DNA from: Candidatus Poribacteria bacterium
Lineage (GTDB): Bacteria; Poribacteria; WGA-4E; WGA-3G
Length of the DNA stretch: 64,000 bases
Direction: 5' to 3'
Assembly (NCBI GenBank): GCA_028824685.1
Contig: JAPPCZ010000081.1
Coordinates: forward strand, 1 to 64,000
The position numbers and the translations under genes were made by a program. Below, in pieces: positions 45,571 to 54,794 of this stretch (position 1 is the stretch's first letter; each line of letters opens with the position of its first letter). Under the pieces are notes generated by a model. The model searched no databases and was not told the origin of the DNA. It saw only the letters and a list, made by a program, of their open reading frames with translations.

Positions 45571-45832
45571 TATCTGCTTTTCCTCCTATCATGTCTTTTT
45601 AGTAAAAGTAGTAAAAAGACATCTCGGCAGTTAATTCAATCATCTTAAAAGCGGCAGTCTTATAAAAAATGACACGACAACTCAATTTCAATGAAATGGT
45701 GGTTGTAGTACATATTCAACCCTCAGAGCAACAGTGTCATTGGTGTAATGAAAAGTGTAAAATAATTTACCATAGTCTTTCTACTGCCTAAAAGATCAGT
45801 TCAGATTGGGTGCTAATGCGTTTCAATGATTA

Positions 45833-47404
45833 TTAGTTCCGTGGTGTTAAGGTTACCACTGGTGTTATGAGTTCTCCCATTGAAATGCCTCCATGTTGGA
45901 ACCCTCCCTGAAACTGCCGCTTATATTTATAAAAGTCGTTTGGATAGACGAAGTAGTAATCGTCTTTAGCGATGATATAATCCTTGCTCGCACTTTCGGC
46001 GGGTAGCCGATATACCTGTGGTTTTGGAATGTATATGGCTTGGTTATCATCGCAAACTAAATTGTTTCCAATTTTAAAACGAAGGCTTGTGCTGGTATCG
46101 CGATTGCCGTAAGCACGAGTTGCTCGGTTGCAAAACTCTGAACCGTGATCAGTGGTAAGCACAACGTGAACACCTTGTTCGGCTATAAGGCGTAGAATAT
46201 CAAACAGTGCTGAATGTGCGAACCAAGACCGAGCTAATGCTCTAAAAGCAGGTTCATCTGGTGCAAGTTGTTGCAAAACTTCCGATTGTGAACGTTGATG
46301 CGTCAATATATCTATGAAGTTAACAACTAACGCAGATAAACTAACGCGTGTTGCTGCTGCAACCCGCTTCTTATATTCATTTCCTCCGCGCAAATCAAAA
46401 ATCTTGAAATATTGGACTCCAGGCTTAATCCTGATTCCGTTTCTTTTTAAGTATTCTTCAAGCAATTGCCGTTCAAATTGGTTTGTACTGCTACCATCAT
46501 CCGATTTCTCTTGCCAATATTGTGGGTAATCTTTTGCCAATTCTGCTGGAAACAATCCGCTAAATATTGCATTCCGTGAATACATTGTCGCACTTGGCAA
46601 AATAGAAAAACTATACTTTAGATCAATTGAGAAATAGGGGTACAACAGTGGTTCTACTGCCATCCAATGGTCTAGCCGAAAACAGTCTACAACAATAAAG
46701 TAGACAGGCGTTTTTGCTTGAAGTAATGGCAACACATGCTGGTCTAATACGTCAACTGACAATGGAGGTCTATCTTGATTTCCGTTAACCCATTCAGGGT
46801 AATTTACTTCCACAAAATCGGAAAATTCGGCATTACACTCTTTTTTCTGTTCAAAGTGTGTCTCTTCTAAACCTTTTTCTGCCAACTGGTCGGAAAGCAA
46901 ATCCCATTCCAATAATTTAACGTAGATATCAATCCAGTTTTGCCAGCTTGGTTGTGATGCCTTCAGTGTGTTAATCGTATTAAAGTCACTGGTATAACGG
47001 CCCGGTATTTGGGTTTTCACAATCTGCTTCTGTTCAAGTACTCGTTTGAGAGTAGAAGCGATCTGTGCAACACCAATAGGCTTTACCAAAAAATCCGTCA
47101 CCTGTTTTCCAAGGGCGACATCAACAAATTTCTCCTCACTGGACTGTGTCACGAGAATAACGGGGATTTGTGGATTGATTGTTCGGATTGCATCTAATGT
47201 TGCCATCCCATCTTTTCCGGGCATCACTTGGTCAAGAAGGATTGCATCGTATGGCGTATCGGTCTGTTTTAAGAGTTCAATCCCATCTTCACCATTTGTG
47301 GCAGGAATGACATCATATTCACGGGTTTCAAGGAAACGTCTGTGCGGCAGCAATGCCTCTATTTCATCATCTATCCATAAGATTTTATGCAGCTTATTTG
47401 GCAT
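45833..47404 (-). CDS. porX: PorX-like response regulator with PglZ/alkaline-phosphatase-fold effector
   Basis: 523 residues. Residues 1-130 are a CheY-like receiver: acidic pocket DDE (12-14), phospho-acceptor Asp58 in ILLDQVMPG, and Lys in LVKPIG. After a helical linker, residues ~215-510 form a PglZ-type alkaline-phosphatase fold: VYFIVVDCFRLDHWMAVEPL, LPSATMYSRNAIFSGLFPAE (catalytic Thr candidate), TTDHGSEFCNRAT (metal ligands) and FKIGNN. REC plus PglZ is the architecture of PorX, which in Bacteroidetes controls the type IX secretion genes. AAAGGAGTTGAT precedes ATG 47404. It is 18 bp downstream of the kinase, so they form one operon. The name is by architecture; no T9SS gene is seen. 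Confidence 0.85.
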   Translation of the reverse strand: MPNKLHKILWIDDEIEALLPHRRFLETREYDVIPATNGEDGIELLKQTDTPYDAILLDQVMPGKDGMATLDAIRTINPQIPVILVTQSSEEKFVDVALGKQVTDFLVKPIGVAQIASTLKRVLEQKQIVKTQIPGRYTSDFNTINTLKASQPSWQNWIDIYVKLLEWDLLSDQLAEKGLEETHFEQKKECNAEFSDFVEVNYPEWVNGNQDRPPLSVDVLDQHVLPLLQAKTPVYFIVVDCFRLDHWMAVEPLLYPYFSIDLKYSFSILPSATMYSRNAIFSGLFPAELAKDYPQYWQEKSDDGSSTNQFERQLLEEYLKRNGIRIKPGVQYFKIFDLRGGNEYKKRVAAATRVSLSALVVNFIDILTHQRSQSEVLQQLAPDEPAFRALARSWFAHSALFDILRLIAEQGVHVVLTTDHGSEFCNRATRAYGNRDTSTSLRFKIGNNLVCDDNQAIYIPKPQVYRLPAESASKDYIIAKDDYYFVYPNDFYKYKRQFQGGFQHGGISMGELITPVVTLTPRN

Positions 47405-47422
47405 ATCAACTCCTTTGAAACC

Positions 47423-48907
47423 CTATGGGACGGTACACGGCAACCGAATTTCAAAAGTTGTACCAGCAGGACTACTTTCGACTAAACGGATACTTCCGTG
47501 ATGATAATCCCTAACGATTCGTTGAACTATTGTCAATCCAAGTCCCCATCCATGTGTTTTAGTTGTCATACCCGGTTCAAAAATTGAGCGTTGATTTTCG
47601 CTTGGAATACCGCTGCCGTTATCTGAATATCGGATTACAACATGTTTTTGACGGTCATCATAGAGAGGTTCGATTTCAATATGCCCTACTTCTTTATGCA
47701 TGGCATCCAGCGAATTGCGAATCAAATTCTCAAAAACCCACTGTAACAGATGTGCATTTGCAGAAATTATGGGGACATTATGAGGTGTAACACTTATATT
47801 GATATTTCGACTAATTTGAGGTAGTCGCTTCTCAAAATATGTGAGCACCTCCTCAAGTACCTCTTCAAGATTAACCTCAGCTTTCGTTGGTTCCGTGCCG
47901 ATCATTCCGAATCGGGTAGTTGTTTTCTGCAGACGTTCTAAGTCACTTTGCATGTTTGTTGAGAGTTCAGCAAGTACTTTATCTCCGGTTTCTTGGCTCC
48001 GTTCATCTAACAACTCAGTCCACGCTAATAATGCAGAAATTGGGGTGCCAAGTTGATGTGCGGTTTCTTTTGCTAAGCCGCCCCAAATAGCCGCATGTTC
48101 ATAAGATTTTATCCGCCGATAGATAAGAATAGAACCAAACGCGAAGAAGGGCAAAACAATAGATAACACAATAGGTGTTATTAATAACCCGTAGAACGAT
48201 TTTATTTCATAATAAAAGTAACCTTCTTGCAAATCAGGTGTTGTTTGAAGTGTAACGTACGCGGGTGTATTTTGAACGAAGATTTTTGCGCGTTCTTTCT
48301 CCTCCGGTGTCGCATTCTCGGCGGTCATTACATCCTTCCACATCTGCCATTTTTGAGGATTCTTTTCAGTATCTGTAAATGCATAGGGAAGCTGTGCTAA
48401 TTCACTTGGCGCTGCATACCCGTGGTATAAATACCCCATAATCTGTCTATCTTCTTTAAGGAACGGTATCTTGCGCCGCCGATTCTTGTTTTTCATCCGT
48501 TCCAATGTTGAAGTTAACAACTCTTGCTCATCTTGTGTTAACGAAACAGTCTCAGTTTCGTTGACTTTCTCATCTAATTTAGTGTCAATTCCTTGCGAAA
48601 TTTCCACATTTCCATCGGCATCAGTGATTATAAAAGAAAACCTTCGAGACCTACCCTCTGCATATAACTCTTGCCTCATCACATTTAGCAGCCGTTCTTG
48701 TAGGTCGCGGTTTTCAATGCTGGGCAATTCAGCGGCAAGGTTTACAAAGATTTCTATCTGAGCCTCTATATCAGCATTCAAATGAGAAATTTGGCGCGTA
48801 TAATACGCAAACACAAAAATCAATATACAGACACCGACACCGAAATAGATGAGCATTAACCCGCCAGTCGGATAAGTAGATGTTATGCTACGATTCCACC
48901 TCGCCAT
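47423..48907 (-). CDS. PorY-like membrane sensor histidine kinase
   Basis: 494 residues. TM1 (LIYFGVGVCILIFVFAYYT, ~20-38) and TM2 (~230-252, ITPIVLSIVLPFFAFGSILI) flank a ~190-residue periplasmic sensor. The DHp motif is GLAKETAHQLGTPISALLAW (His in AHQLGTP), a less usual H-x-L-x-T-P form. HATPase_c boxes: NLIRNSLDA, YSDNGSGIP and GWGLGLTIVQRIV. It is upstream of the REC-PglZ protein with 18 bp between, and is very probably its kinase, as PorY is for PorX. Confidence 0.9.
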   Translation of the reverse strand: MARWNRSITSTYPTGGLMLIYFGVGVCILIFVFAYYTRQISHLNADIEAQIEIFVNLAAELPSIENRDLQERLLNVMRQELYAEGRSRRFSFIITDADGNVEISQGIDTKLDEKVNETETVSLTQDEQELLTSTLERMKNKNRRRKIPFLKEDRQIMGYLYHGYAAPSELAQLPYAFTDTEKNPQKWQMWKDVMTAENATPEEKERAKIFVQNTPAYVTLQTTPDLQEGYFYYEIKSFYGLLITPIVLSIVLPFFAFGSILIYRRIKSYEHAAIWGGLAKETAHQLGTPISALLAWTELLDERSQETGDKVLAELSTNMQSDLERLQKTTTRFGMIGTEPTKAEVNLEEVLEEVLTYFEKRLPQISRNINISVTPHNVPIISANAHLLQWVFENLIRNSLDAMHKEVGHIEIEPLYDDRQKHVVIRYSDNGSGIPSENQRSIFEPGMTTKTHGWGLGLTIVQRIVRDYHHGSIRLVESSPAGTTFEIRLPCTVP

Positions 48908-49275
48908 GACACCCCCTGGGCAAATTTATTACGCTTCAAACATATCGGCATATTAATATTATATCCTATCTGAACTGATTTTTCAAGGGTATTTAGTTTT
49001 CATATTCTCTATCCTTTGTTCAATACCTCTTCTGTAGGGGCGACCTCCTGGCCGTGACATCTGCCTAAAGAAAATTTCACCTACATTATCCAAGACAATA
49101 TATGTAGTAACTTATATGAGTCAACTTTCTTTCATATTCTTCGTTTTTCTTATCAGTCACATTTCAATTAGCGTAAACCGATATTCTGCATTTGACGCTT
49201 GACATCTTACTCTGTGCAGGATAAAATAAATCAAAACTTAGCCATTTAAGAACCTGCGTAAGATTAGGAGAAGTG
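48908..49275. other. Intergenic region with one R1 palindrome
   Basis: About 370 bp without a gene. An R1-type repeat (CTGTAGGGGCGACCTCCTGG, then CCGTGAC) lies at 49032-49058; the rest is AT-rich and unassigned. It contains the divergent promoters of the PorY-like kinase and the HAD gene. Confidence 0.5.
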
Positions 49276-50004
49276 ATGTTCAAAGCAATTACATTTGATT
49301 TTTGGCAAACGCTTTATGCAGATACGCTTGAAAACTGGCAGAAACGTCAGGCTATCCGTGTGGATAATTGCCATAAGTATTTGAGTGACCAAGGCTATTC
49401 TTGTAAGGTGTCTGATATAGAAATTGGAATGGATGACGCTTATAATGTAGCGATGTCTCGATGGCATCAACACAGAGGTGTATCCGTAGAAACGTGCATG
49501 ATGAAGTTTGCTGAAACGCTTGAACTTTCGCTTGATGACACAGAAATTGCTTCTCTGATAGTGTGTCTTGGCAATGCTTTTTTAGCATCTCCGCCTATTC
49601 TTATCTCGCATATTAAGCCTGTGCTGGCAAGACTCAGTGAAGATTATCCATTGGGGATTATCTCAGATTCAGCATTGACACCGGGTAGTTATGCACGGCA
49701 ACAAATGGAACGTGACGAAATTTTGCAATACTTTTCAGCATTCACATTTTCCGATGAAACAGAGCGGACAAAGCCTGAAGTTGTGCAATTCAATTCTACC
49801 CTGAAGCAGCTAAACGCTGAACCAGAATCGGCGGTGCATATCGGGGATATTGTGCGGACAGACATTGTCGGCGCGAAAAACGCTGGCATGAAAGCAATTC
49901 GGTTCGCAGGATTCAATAAAACAGAAACAAACGATAAACTTAGCGATGCAGTGATTGATGATTATCGACAGCTGGAAGACACTATCGCTGAGCTTTTAAA
50001 ATAA
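49276..50004 (+). CDS. HAD-superfamily hydrolase
   Basis: 242 residues from ATG 49276, with TAGGAG upstream; GTG 49273 overlaps it. Motif I is TFDFWQTLY: the nucleophile Asp is present, but the second Asp of DxDxT is Trp, a change also seen in haloacid-dehalogenase-like members. Motif II: GIISDSALTP; motif III: RTKPEVVQF; motif IV: VHIGDIVRTDIVGAKNAGMK. It is a subfamily I (cap C1) HAD phosphatase or dehalogenase. The substrate is unknown. Confidence 0.85.
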   Translation: MFKAITFDFWQTLYADTLENWQKRQAIRVDNCHKYLSDQGYSCKVSDIEIGMDDAYNVAMSRWHQHRGVSVETCMMKFAETLELSLDDTEIASLIVCLGNAFLASPPILISHIKPVLARLSEDYPLGIISDSALTPGSYARQQMERDEILQYFSAFTFSDETERTKPEVVQFNSTLKQLNAEPESAVHIGDIVRTDIVGAKNAGMKAIRFAGFNKTETNDKLSDAVIDDYRQLEDTIAELLK

Positions 50005-50029
50005 ACAGATAATATTTATACATCGCTGT

Positions 50030-50052
50030 AGATGCGGTTTGAAACCGCATCT
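50030..50052. repeat. AGATGCGGTTT palindrome
   Basis: AGATGCGGTTT is perfectly inverted as AAACCGCATCT around one G, the same class as the AACCGC palindromes at 1668-1688 and 9411-9429. It lies between the HAD gene and the epimerase gene. Confidence 0.65.
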
Positions 50053-50082
50053 ATTAGGGTGTTTGTGTATTGGAGGTAAACG

Positions 50083-50991
50083 ATGAAAAATGTATTGGTC
50101 ACAGGTGGAACCGGTTTCATCGGAAGTCGAGTCTGTGATGCCCTCCACGAAAAAGACTATGTAGTGCAGGTGGTGTCTCGTGACCCCGCACGGGCCAAAA
50201 CTAAATTACAATCCGTCCAAGAAATCTACACTTGGAATCCTGAAACTGAACAACTCCCTTCAGAAGCAATATCAGATGTGCAAGCCGTAATTCACCTTGC
50301 AGGTGAATCCATAGCCGGGAGGTGGAACGCTGAGAAAAAACGAAGGATACGGGACAGTCGTATTCTATCTACCCAAAACCTTGTTGCTTCCTTTGCTGAT
50401 GCCGAAATCAAACCCGATGTGCTTGTTTGTGCTTCAGCAATTGGGTTATATGGTGATAGCGGAGACGAAAGTTTTACGGAGGAATCACCCACAGGTGCCG
50501 ATTTTCTGGCAGAAGTTTGCCAAGAATGGGAAACGGAATCACATAAAGCGAGCGAGTATGGTATACGCGTTGTTTCGGTCCGTATTGGACTTGTGCTTGG
50601 TTTAGGTGGTGGACTTTTAGAGCGGGTGCTTCCACCCTTTAAAATGGGTGTCGGAGGTAAACTCGGAAGTGGTAATCAGTGGATGTCGTGGATTCACGTT
50701 GATGACGTTGTCGGCATTGTAATGCACGCTTTGGAAAATGAAAACATTAGCGGTGCGTTGAATGCAACAGCGCCCACTCCTGTCAGAAACATTGAGTTTA
50801 CGAAAACGCTTGGAGCAGTTCTCCGAAAGCCTGCGATTTTTCCAGTCCCAGCATTCGGATTAAAGTTAATAATGGGGGAATTTGCGGACTTTGTCGTGCT
50901 GAGCCAGAACGTCCTCCCTGAAAAAACAGAGGCAAGCGGCTACGAATTTCAGCATCGTACGCTTGAATCTGCACTCAAGGATTTATTGTAA
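50083..50991 (+). CDS. TIGR01777-family NAD-dependent epimerase/dehydratase (YfcH/SULA-like)
   Basis: 302 residues, extended SDR fold. VLVTGGTGFIGSRVCDAL is the NAD(P)-binding loop; VIHLAGESIAGRWNAEKKRR is the TIGR01777 signature; ASAIGLYGDSG contains the active-site Tyr region and FPVPAFGLKLIMGEFADFVV, LSQNVLPEK is the family's C-terminal motif. These proteins are often found with cell-division or lipid genes, but their reaction is unknown. GGAGGTAAACG precedes ATG. Confidence 0.92.
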   Translation: MKNVLVTGGTGFIGSRVCDALHEKDYVVQVVSRDPARAKTKLQSVQEIYTWNPETEQLPSEAISDVQAVIHLAGESIAGRWNAEKKRRIRDSRILSTQNLVASFADAEIKPDVLVCASAIGLYGDSGDESFTEESPTGADFLAEVCQEWETESHKASEYGIRVVSVRIGLVLGLGGGLLERVLPPFKMGVGGKLGSGNQWMSWIHVDDVVGIVMHALENENISGALNATAPTPVRNIEFTKTLGAVLRKPAIFPVPAFGLKLIMGEFADFVVLSQNVLPEKTEASGYEFQHRTLESALKDLL

Positions 50992-51015
50992 ATCGGTGAA
51001 TTTCAACAACAAACA

Positions 51016-52353
51016 ATGAAAATTCGCGATGTTTTGCTTTCTGAATACGGAAAATCTTCAAGTATTCCATCTCCAGTGAACCGAATGATGACAGATTTTG
51101 CTATCGGTTTTCGGGATGGATACGATATTAACCTTGGCGTGGGATATGTCAACGAAAGCACAATCCCACGCCAACAAATTCAGACCGCCTGCGAAGCAGT
51201 TCTCTCAAATCCTGAAAAGTACCGCGCTTCCCTCAATTATGGCGGTGCGCAAGGTTCTTCGAATCTGATTGAGTCAATCAGAAAATTCCATATTGACAAC
51301 CGAATCGGTGGCATAACGCAAGACATTTTTGACACAAGGGATATTGTCATTGGTGCTAACGGCGCGACCAGTTTGTTGGAAAGTATCACACATTTGCTCC
51401 CTGCTGGCATTGTGGTAACAGCTGATCCGATGTATTATATCTATTGTAATGATCTTGAAAGGAAAGGCTTCACCGTTATCGCAGTACCGGAGGACAATCA
51501 GGGACTTCAAACCGATCTTTTGAAGGCAAAACTAAAGACGTTAGGAAGTGGAAAAGAGACTGTTCAGTTTTTCTACGTTGTGACGGTTAACAACCCAAGT
51601 TGCACTATCCTTTCAAATCGCCGAAAAAGGGAATTTGTTGAGATTGTAACCGAACTTTCATACGAAGTCGGACGGAAAATCCCACTCTTTTTTGATAATG
51701 CCTACCGCGACCTTGTGCATGATGACACCGTTGAACCTCTGGAATCTGCGCTATGCTACGATGAACTCGGTCTTGTATATGAGATTGGAACGTTATCAAA
51801 GATTCTCGCCCCTGGCTTACGTATCGGTTACCTCATCGGTCCAAAGGGAGCGTTTCTTGACAGCATCATCCAGCGCACAAGCGACATCGGTTTCAGTGCA
51901 CCGCTCATCAATCAAGAAATAGCAAGTTACCTGCTGGACAACGGTATTGAAGCACAAATTGAGAAAGTCAATAAAGGGTATCGGGAGAAGGCAAAACAGG
52001 TCAGAACGTGGATAGAAGAATTGCTTAGTGATAGTGTTCAAGAATGTCGTGGTGGGAGTGCAGGTTTCTATTATTATTTGACTCTTGCGAACATCACAAC
52101 CGATTCAAACTCCGATTTCTTCAAGTTTTTGACTCGAACAACCGGGCATGCAGACATAGATGGTCCTACACGTAATCCACATCCCAAAGTGATTTACATT
52201 CCCGGCGAATACTGTGTCCATCGGAATGGCGAGATGGTTGAGATCGGGAAACGGCAGTTTCGTATCTCTTCTGGATTTGAGGAGTTGCCGCAGATTCACG
52301 ATGCGTTGAAATACATGAAAGATGCGATAGATTATTGTGGTGAAAAAGTGTAA
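51016..52353 (+). CDS. Class I/II PLP-dependent aminotransferase
   Basis: 445 residues, fold type I. PLP Lys is in GTLSKILAPGLRIGYLIGP; other landmarks are INLGVGYVNE, LNYGGAQGSSNLIESI, VIGANGATSLLESI, FFYVVTVNNPSC, FFDNAYRDLV and FRISSGFEEL. It resembles 2-aminoadipate/aromatic-type aminotransferases (LysN-like), with unknown substrate. It starts 24 bp after the epimerase without a clear ribosome site and is followed by an SDR. Confidence 0.85.
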   Translation: MKIRDVLLSEYGKSSSIPSPVNRMMTDFAIGFRDGYDINLGVGYVNESTIPRQQIQTACEAVLSNPEKYRASLNYGGAQGSSNLIESIRKFHIDNRIGGITQDIFDTRDIVIGANGATSLLESITHLLPAGIVVTADPMYYIYCNDLERKGFTVIAVPEDNQGLQTDLLKAKLKTLGSGKETVQFFYVVTVNNPSCTILSNRRKREFVEIVTELSYEVGRKIPLFFDNAYRDLVHDDTVEPLESALCYDELGLVYEIGTLSKILAPGLRIGYLIGPKGAFLDSIIQRTSDIGFSAPLINQEIASYLLDNGIEAQIEKVNKGYREKAKQVRTWIEELLSDSVQECRGGSAGFYYYLTLANITTDSNSDFFKFLTRTTGHADIDGPTRNPHPKVIYIPGEYCVHRNGEMVEIGKRQFRISSGFEELPQIHDALKYMKDAIDYCGEKV

Positions 52354-52412
52354 TTCTGATGAATGTGTTTTGAAAGCGTTCTCTTGACATAATTACTTAA
52401 AGGAAATAAAAA

Positions 52413-53174
52413 ATGCGATTGAAAGATAAAGTTTTGTTAATCGGTGGTGCAGGCTCAAACATGAGTCGAGCAACTGCCTTACTTTTCGCACAAGAAGGTG
52501 CGAAAGTAGCACTTGCCGCACGCACAACAGAAAAGATGGAAGAGACAGCGGGACGTATCCGTGCGAACGGTGGTGACGTGCTAACACATCAGACCGATTT
52601 GACGGATGCTGCACAAGTGGAGTCGCTTATTGATGCTACGGTTGCTGAATTTGGCGGTGTTGACTGCTTCATCCACGCTGCGGGTGGATATTTCTCAACT
52701 GAACACGATATTACCACGATGGATCCTGAGTATTGGGATGGCGCATTGCAAAACAACTTGCGAACGCTTTTCAACCCTGTCCGTAGTCTCGTGCCGATTT
52801 TAGAAAAACGCGGTGGAGGGTGTATTATCACTATCTCAGCAGGTGAGCGAGTGAGGCAAGATGCCAACGCCGCTTACGCTGCCGCAAAATCGGGAATGGT
52901 GGCAACAGCGAAAAATCTTGCCAAAGAGTTGTACGATAAAAATATCCGTGTCCATGCGTTATGTCCGGGGATTATCTGGGACCCGTTACCGGACGGAGAA
53001 ATTACCCCAGTTGCAACACAATTGGAACGTCTTGGTAACCCGATTGATATAGCGTATGCTGCGCTGTGGTTATGCTCGGACGAAGGTGCGTGGGCTACAG
53101 GATTGGAATTGACAATTGATGGTGGTGATTCGTTATTCATTGATTCGCCAATTCGGCGGGAGGTTTTGGCTTAA
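52413..53174 (+). CDS. SDR-family oxidoreductase
   Basis: 253 residues. The cofactor loop is LIGGAGSNMSRATALLFAQE, slightly divergent (GGAGSNMS rather than TGxxxGxG). Catalytic residues fit Ser in ISAGERVRQD and YxxxK in AYAAAKSGMVA. HAAGGYFST replaces the usual NNAG. The C-terminus WATGLELTIDGGDSLF is typical of 3-oxoacyl reductase-type SDRs. The substrate is unknown. AAAGGAAATAAAAA precedes ATG. Confidence 0.85.
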   Translation: MRLKDKVLLIGGAGSNMSRATALLFAQEGAKVALAARTTEKMEETAGRIRANGGDVLTHQTDLTDAAQVESLIDATVAEFGGVDCFIHAAGGYFSTEHDITTMDPEYWDGALQNNLRTLFNPVRSLVPILEKRGGGCIITISAGERVRQDANAAYAAAKSGMVATAKNLAKELYDKNIRVHALCPGIIWDPLPDGEITPVATQLERLGNPIDIAYAALWLCSDEGAWATGLELTIDGGDSLFIDSPIRREVLA

Positions 53175-53504
53175 CAGGGATTTCACACGTTTTGGGTAAT
53201 TGGTTATTCGTTATCAATTACCCTGGGCTATCGGCAGTTAATAGTATGTTTGAGATGCAAAGGGAACGTAGCAACTACAAGTTCTTTTTTTTGCTAACTA
53301 TTTGCTGATAGCTTTTTTGTTTGAAAAACTTCATGCGGGGTGTTAAAATAGTGTTAAAAAAAACAAGATGTATTGAGAAATGAGATATGCAGCAATAATT
53401 GAAATTTGCAAATAACGATAGCTCAACTTAGTAAGATCAGGTTTTATGAACCCTGAAGAAGTACGTAGAATTACCGTACTAAAAACAGGTAAATTGAGGG
53501 AAAT
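53175..53504. other. Intergenic region with promoter for the next gene
   Basis: About 330 bp without a gene or recognised repeat. A promoter (TTGAAA, 17 bp, TAAAAT) lies at 53321-53349. Confidence 0.5.
53321..53349 (+). promoter_or_regulatory. Sigma-70-type promoter
   Basis: TTGAAA (53321-53326), 17-bp spacer, TAAAAT (53344-53349). It would serve the secreted protein gene at 53505 and possibly the pterin genes behind it. Confidence 0.5.
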
Positions 53505-53903
53505 ATGAGGCGAGTTTTTTGTGTTTTGACCATAGTGTTTATGTGTCTGATGAGCACAATAGGTGTATGTGACTTACCACCTACAGAGGTAGGACAACAA
53601 GATGCTCAACAAGATGTTCCCCGTCCGAAATGGTTTTTAGCAGGATGTATTAGTGGTAGTTTTTTCTTATGGCTTATTAGTGATAATTCTGTGGCGCGCG
53701 ATGCGAAAAAACCTCCAGAGGTTGACATTAATAATGTCCCACACTTGCTTGGAAAACCACCTGAATATGTTGAGAAATATGTTACATCTTACCAAGCGGA
53801 ATCGGTGCGTATAAGTTCTCGGTGGGCGGAATATGGTCGGATGACAGGTAGTGGAATAACTATAGCGGCTGTCCTTGGTTACATGATTAGCAAAAGTTTT
53901 TAA
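53505..53903 (+). CDS. Secreted/membrane hypothetical protein
   Basis: 132 residues. Signal peptide MRRVFCVLTIVFMCLMSTIG, a hydrophobic segment at ~45-60 (FLAGCISGSFFLWLISD) and another at the C-terminus (GSGITIAAVLGYMIS). Between them HLLGKPPEYVEKYVTSYQ and RISSRWAEYGRMTGSG form a polar loop. Unknown family. GAGGGAAAT precedes ATG. It is the first gene before the pterin cluster. Confidence 0.6.
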   Translation: MRRVFCVLTIVFMCLMSTIGVCDLPPTEVGQQDAQQDVPRPKWFLAGCISGSFFLWLISDNSVARDAKKPPEVDINNVPHLLGKPPEYVEKYVTSYQAESVRISSRWAEYGRMTGSGITIAAVLGYMISKSF

Positions 53904-53957
53904 GTAGAAATTGGGTGAGTTTCGAACGCCTATTTTCAATAGACATAGCCTAAATCA

Positions 53958-54791
53958 ATGTTCTACCTAACACGGCAAACCGCCTTTGAGGCATCTCATT
54001 ACAATAGAATTCCTGAATTGAGCGATGCCGAAAACTTTGAACTGTTCGGTGCCGCAGCAAATCCAAATAGCCACGGTCATAACTACGTGCTTGAGGTGAT
54101 GGTCAAAGGGGAGTTAGATACAGATGATGGAATGGTTATTAACTTGACGACGTTAGACGCGTTGTTGAAAACAGAGGTGGTTGTGAATTATGATCACAAG
54201 CACCTGAACAAACAACATCCTGTGTTCAGCAAGAATCCACTACTACAACCGACATGTGAAAACATGACAATTGAAATATGGCAAAGACTCGCTCCGTCTC
54301 TGCCCGGTGGTTTGCTCCATCGGGTTCGACTCTATGAAAGTTCAACGCGATTTGCCGACTATTACGGAGATGATATGATGGTTTATCTTACTAAGGTTTA
54401 TGAGTTTAGTGCAGCGCATCGTCTACACAGCCATGTGCTTAGTGATGAAGAAAACCAAGACATCTTTGGGAAATGCAATAATCCTGCTGGGCATGGGCAT
54501 AACTACGTGCTTGAAGTCACTGTAAAAGGTGACGTAGATGCAAAAACTGGCCTCGTCGCTGGTTTGAATCTGCTTGACGAAGTCGTCAAAAAGCAGGTCT
54601 ATACACGTTTTGATTATAAACACCTCAATATTGATACACCAGAATTTGAAACCCTTAATCCGACATCCGAAAACTTTGTAAAAGTACTTTGGGATGTGTT
54701 AGAACCGAATTTGCAACCGGTGGTTTTACATCGCCTGCGCTTGCGAGAAACACCCAAAAATCATTTTGATTATTATGGAGAATCTTCTTAA
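53958..54791 (+). CDS. Tandem 6-pyruvoyl-tetrahydropterin synthase / 6-carboxytetrahydropterin synthase-like protein
   Basis: 277 residues, twice the usual PTPS/QueD length. Domain 1 (1-139): Zn His14, His39 and His41 (ASH, SHGHNY), but the catalytic Cys position is Ala33 (FGAAANP). Domain 2 (140-277): His154, His179, His181 and catalytic Cys173 (FGKCNNP). NYDHKHLNKQHP and FDYKHLNIDTP, and CENMTIEIW and SENFVKVLW, are equivalent strands. The second domain is probably the catalytic one; the first may be structural or regulatory. folE starts 3 bp after the stop. An internal ATG at 54375 marks the domain joint. Confidence 0.88.
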   Translation: MFYLTRQTAFEASHYNRIPELSDAENFELFGAAANPNSHGHNYVLEVMVKGELDTDDGMVINLTTLDALLKTEVVVNYDHKHLNKQHPVFSKNPLLQPTCENMTIEIWQRLAPSLPGGLLHRVRLYESSTRFADYYGDDMMVYLTKVYEFSAAHRLHSHVLSDEENQDIFGKCNNPAGHGHNYVLEVTVKGDVDAKTGLVAGLNLLDEVVKKQVYTRFDYKHLNIDTPEFETLNPTSENFVKVLWDVLEPNLQPVVLHRLRLRETPKNHFDYYGESS

Positions 54792-54794
54792 TTT

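Noticed and set aside
45833..47404. BREX/Pgl phage-defence gene because of the PglZ domain
   Set aside because: PglZ here is fused to a receiver domain and sits with a histidine kinase; no brxC, pglX or brxL homologue is nearby. PorX-like is a better fit.
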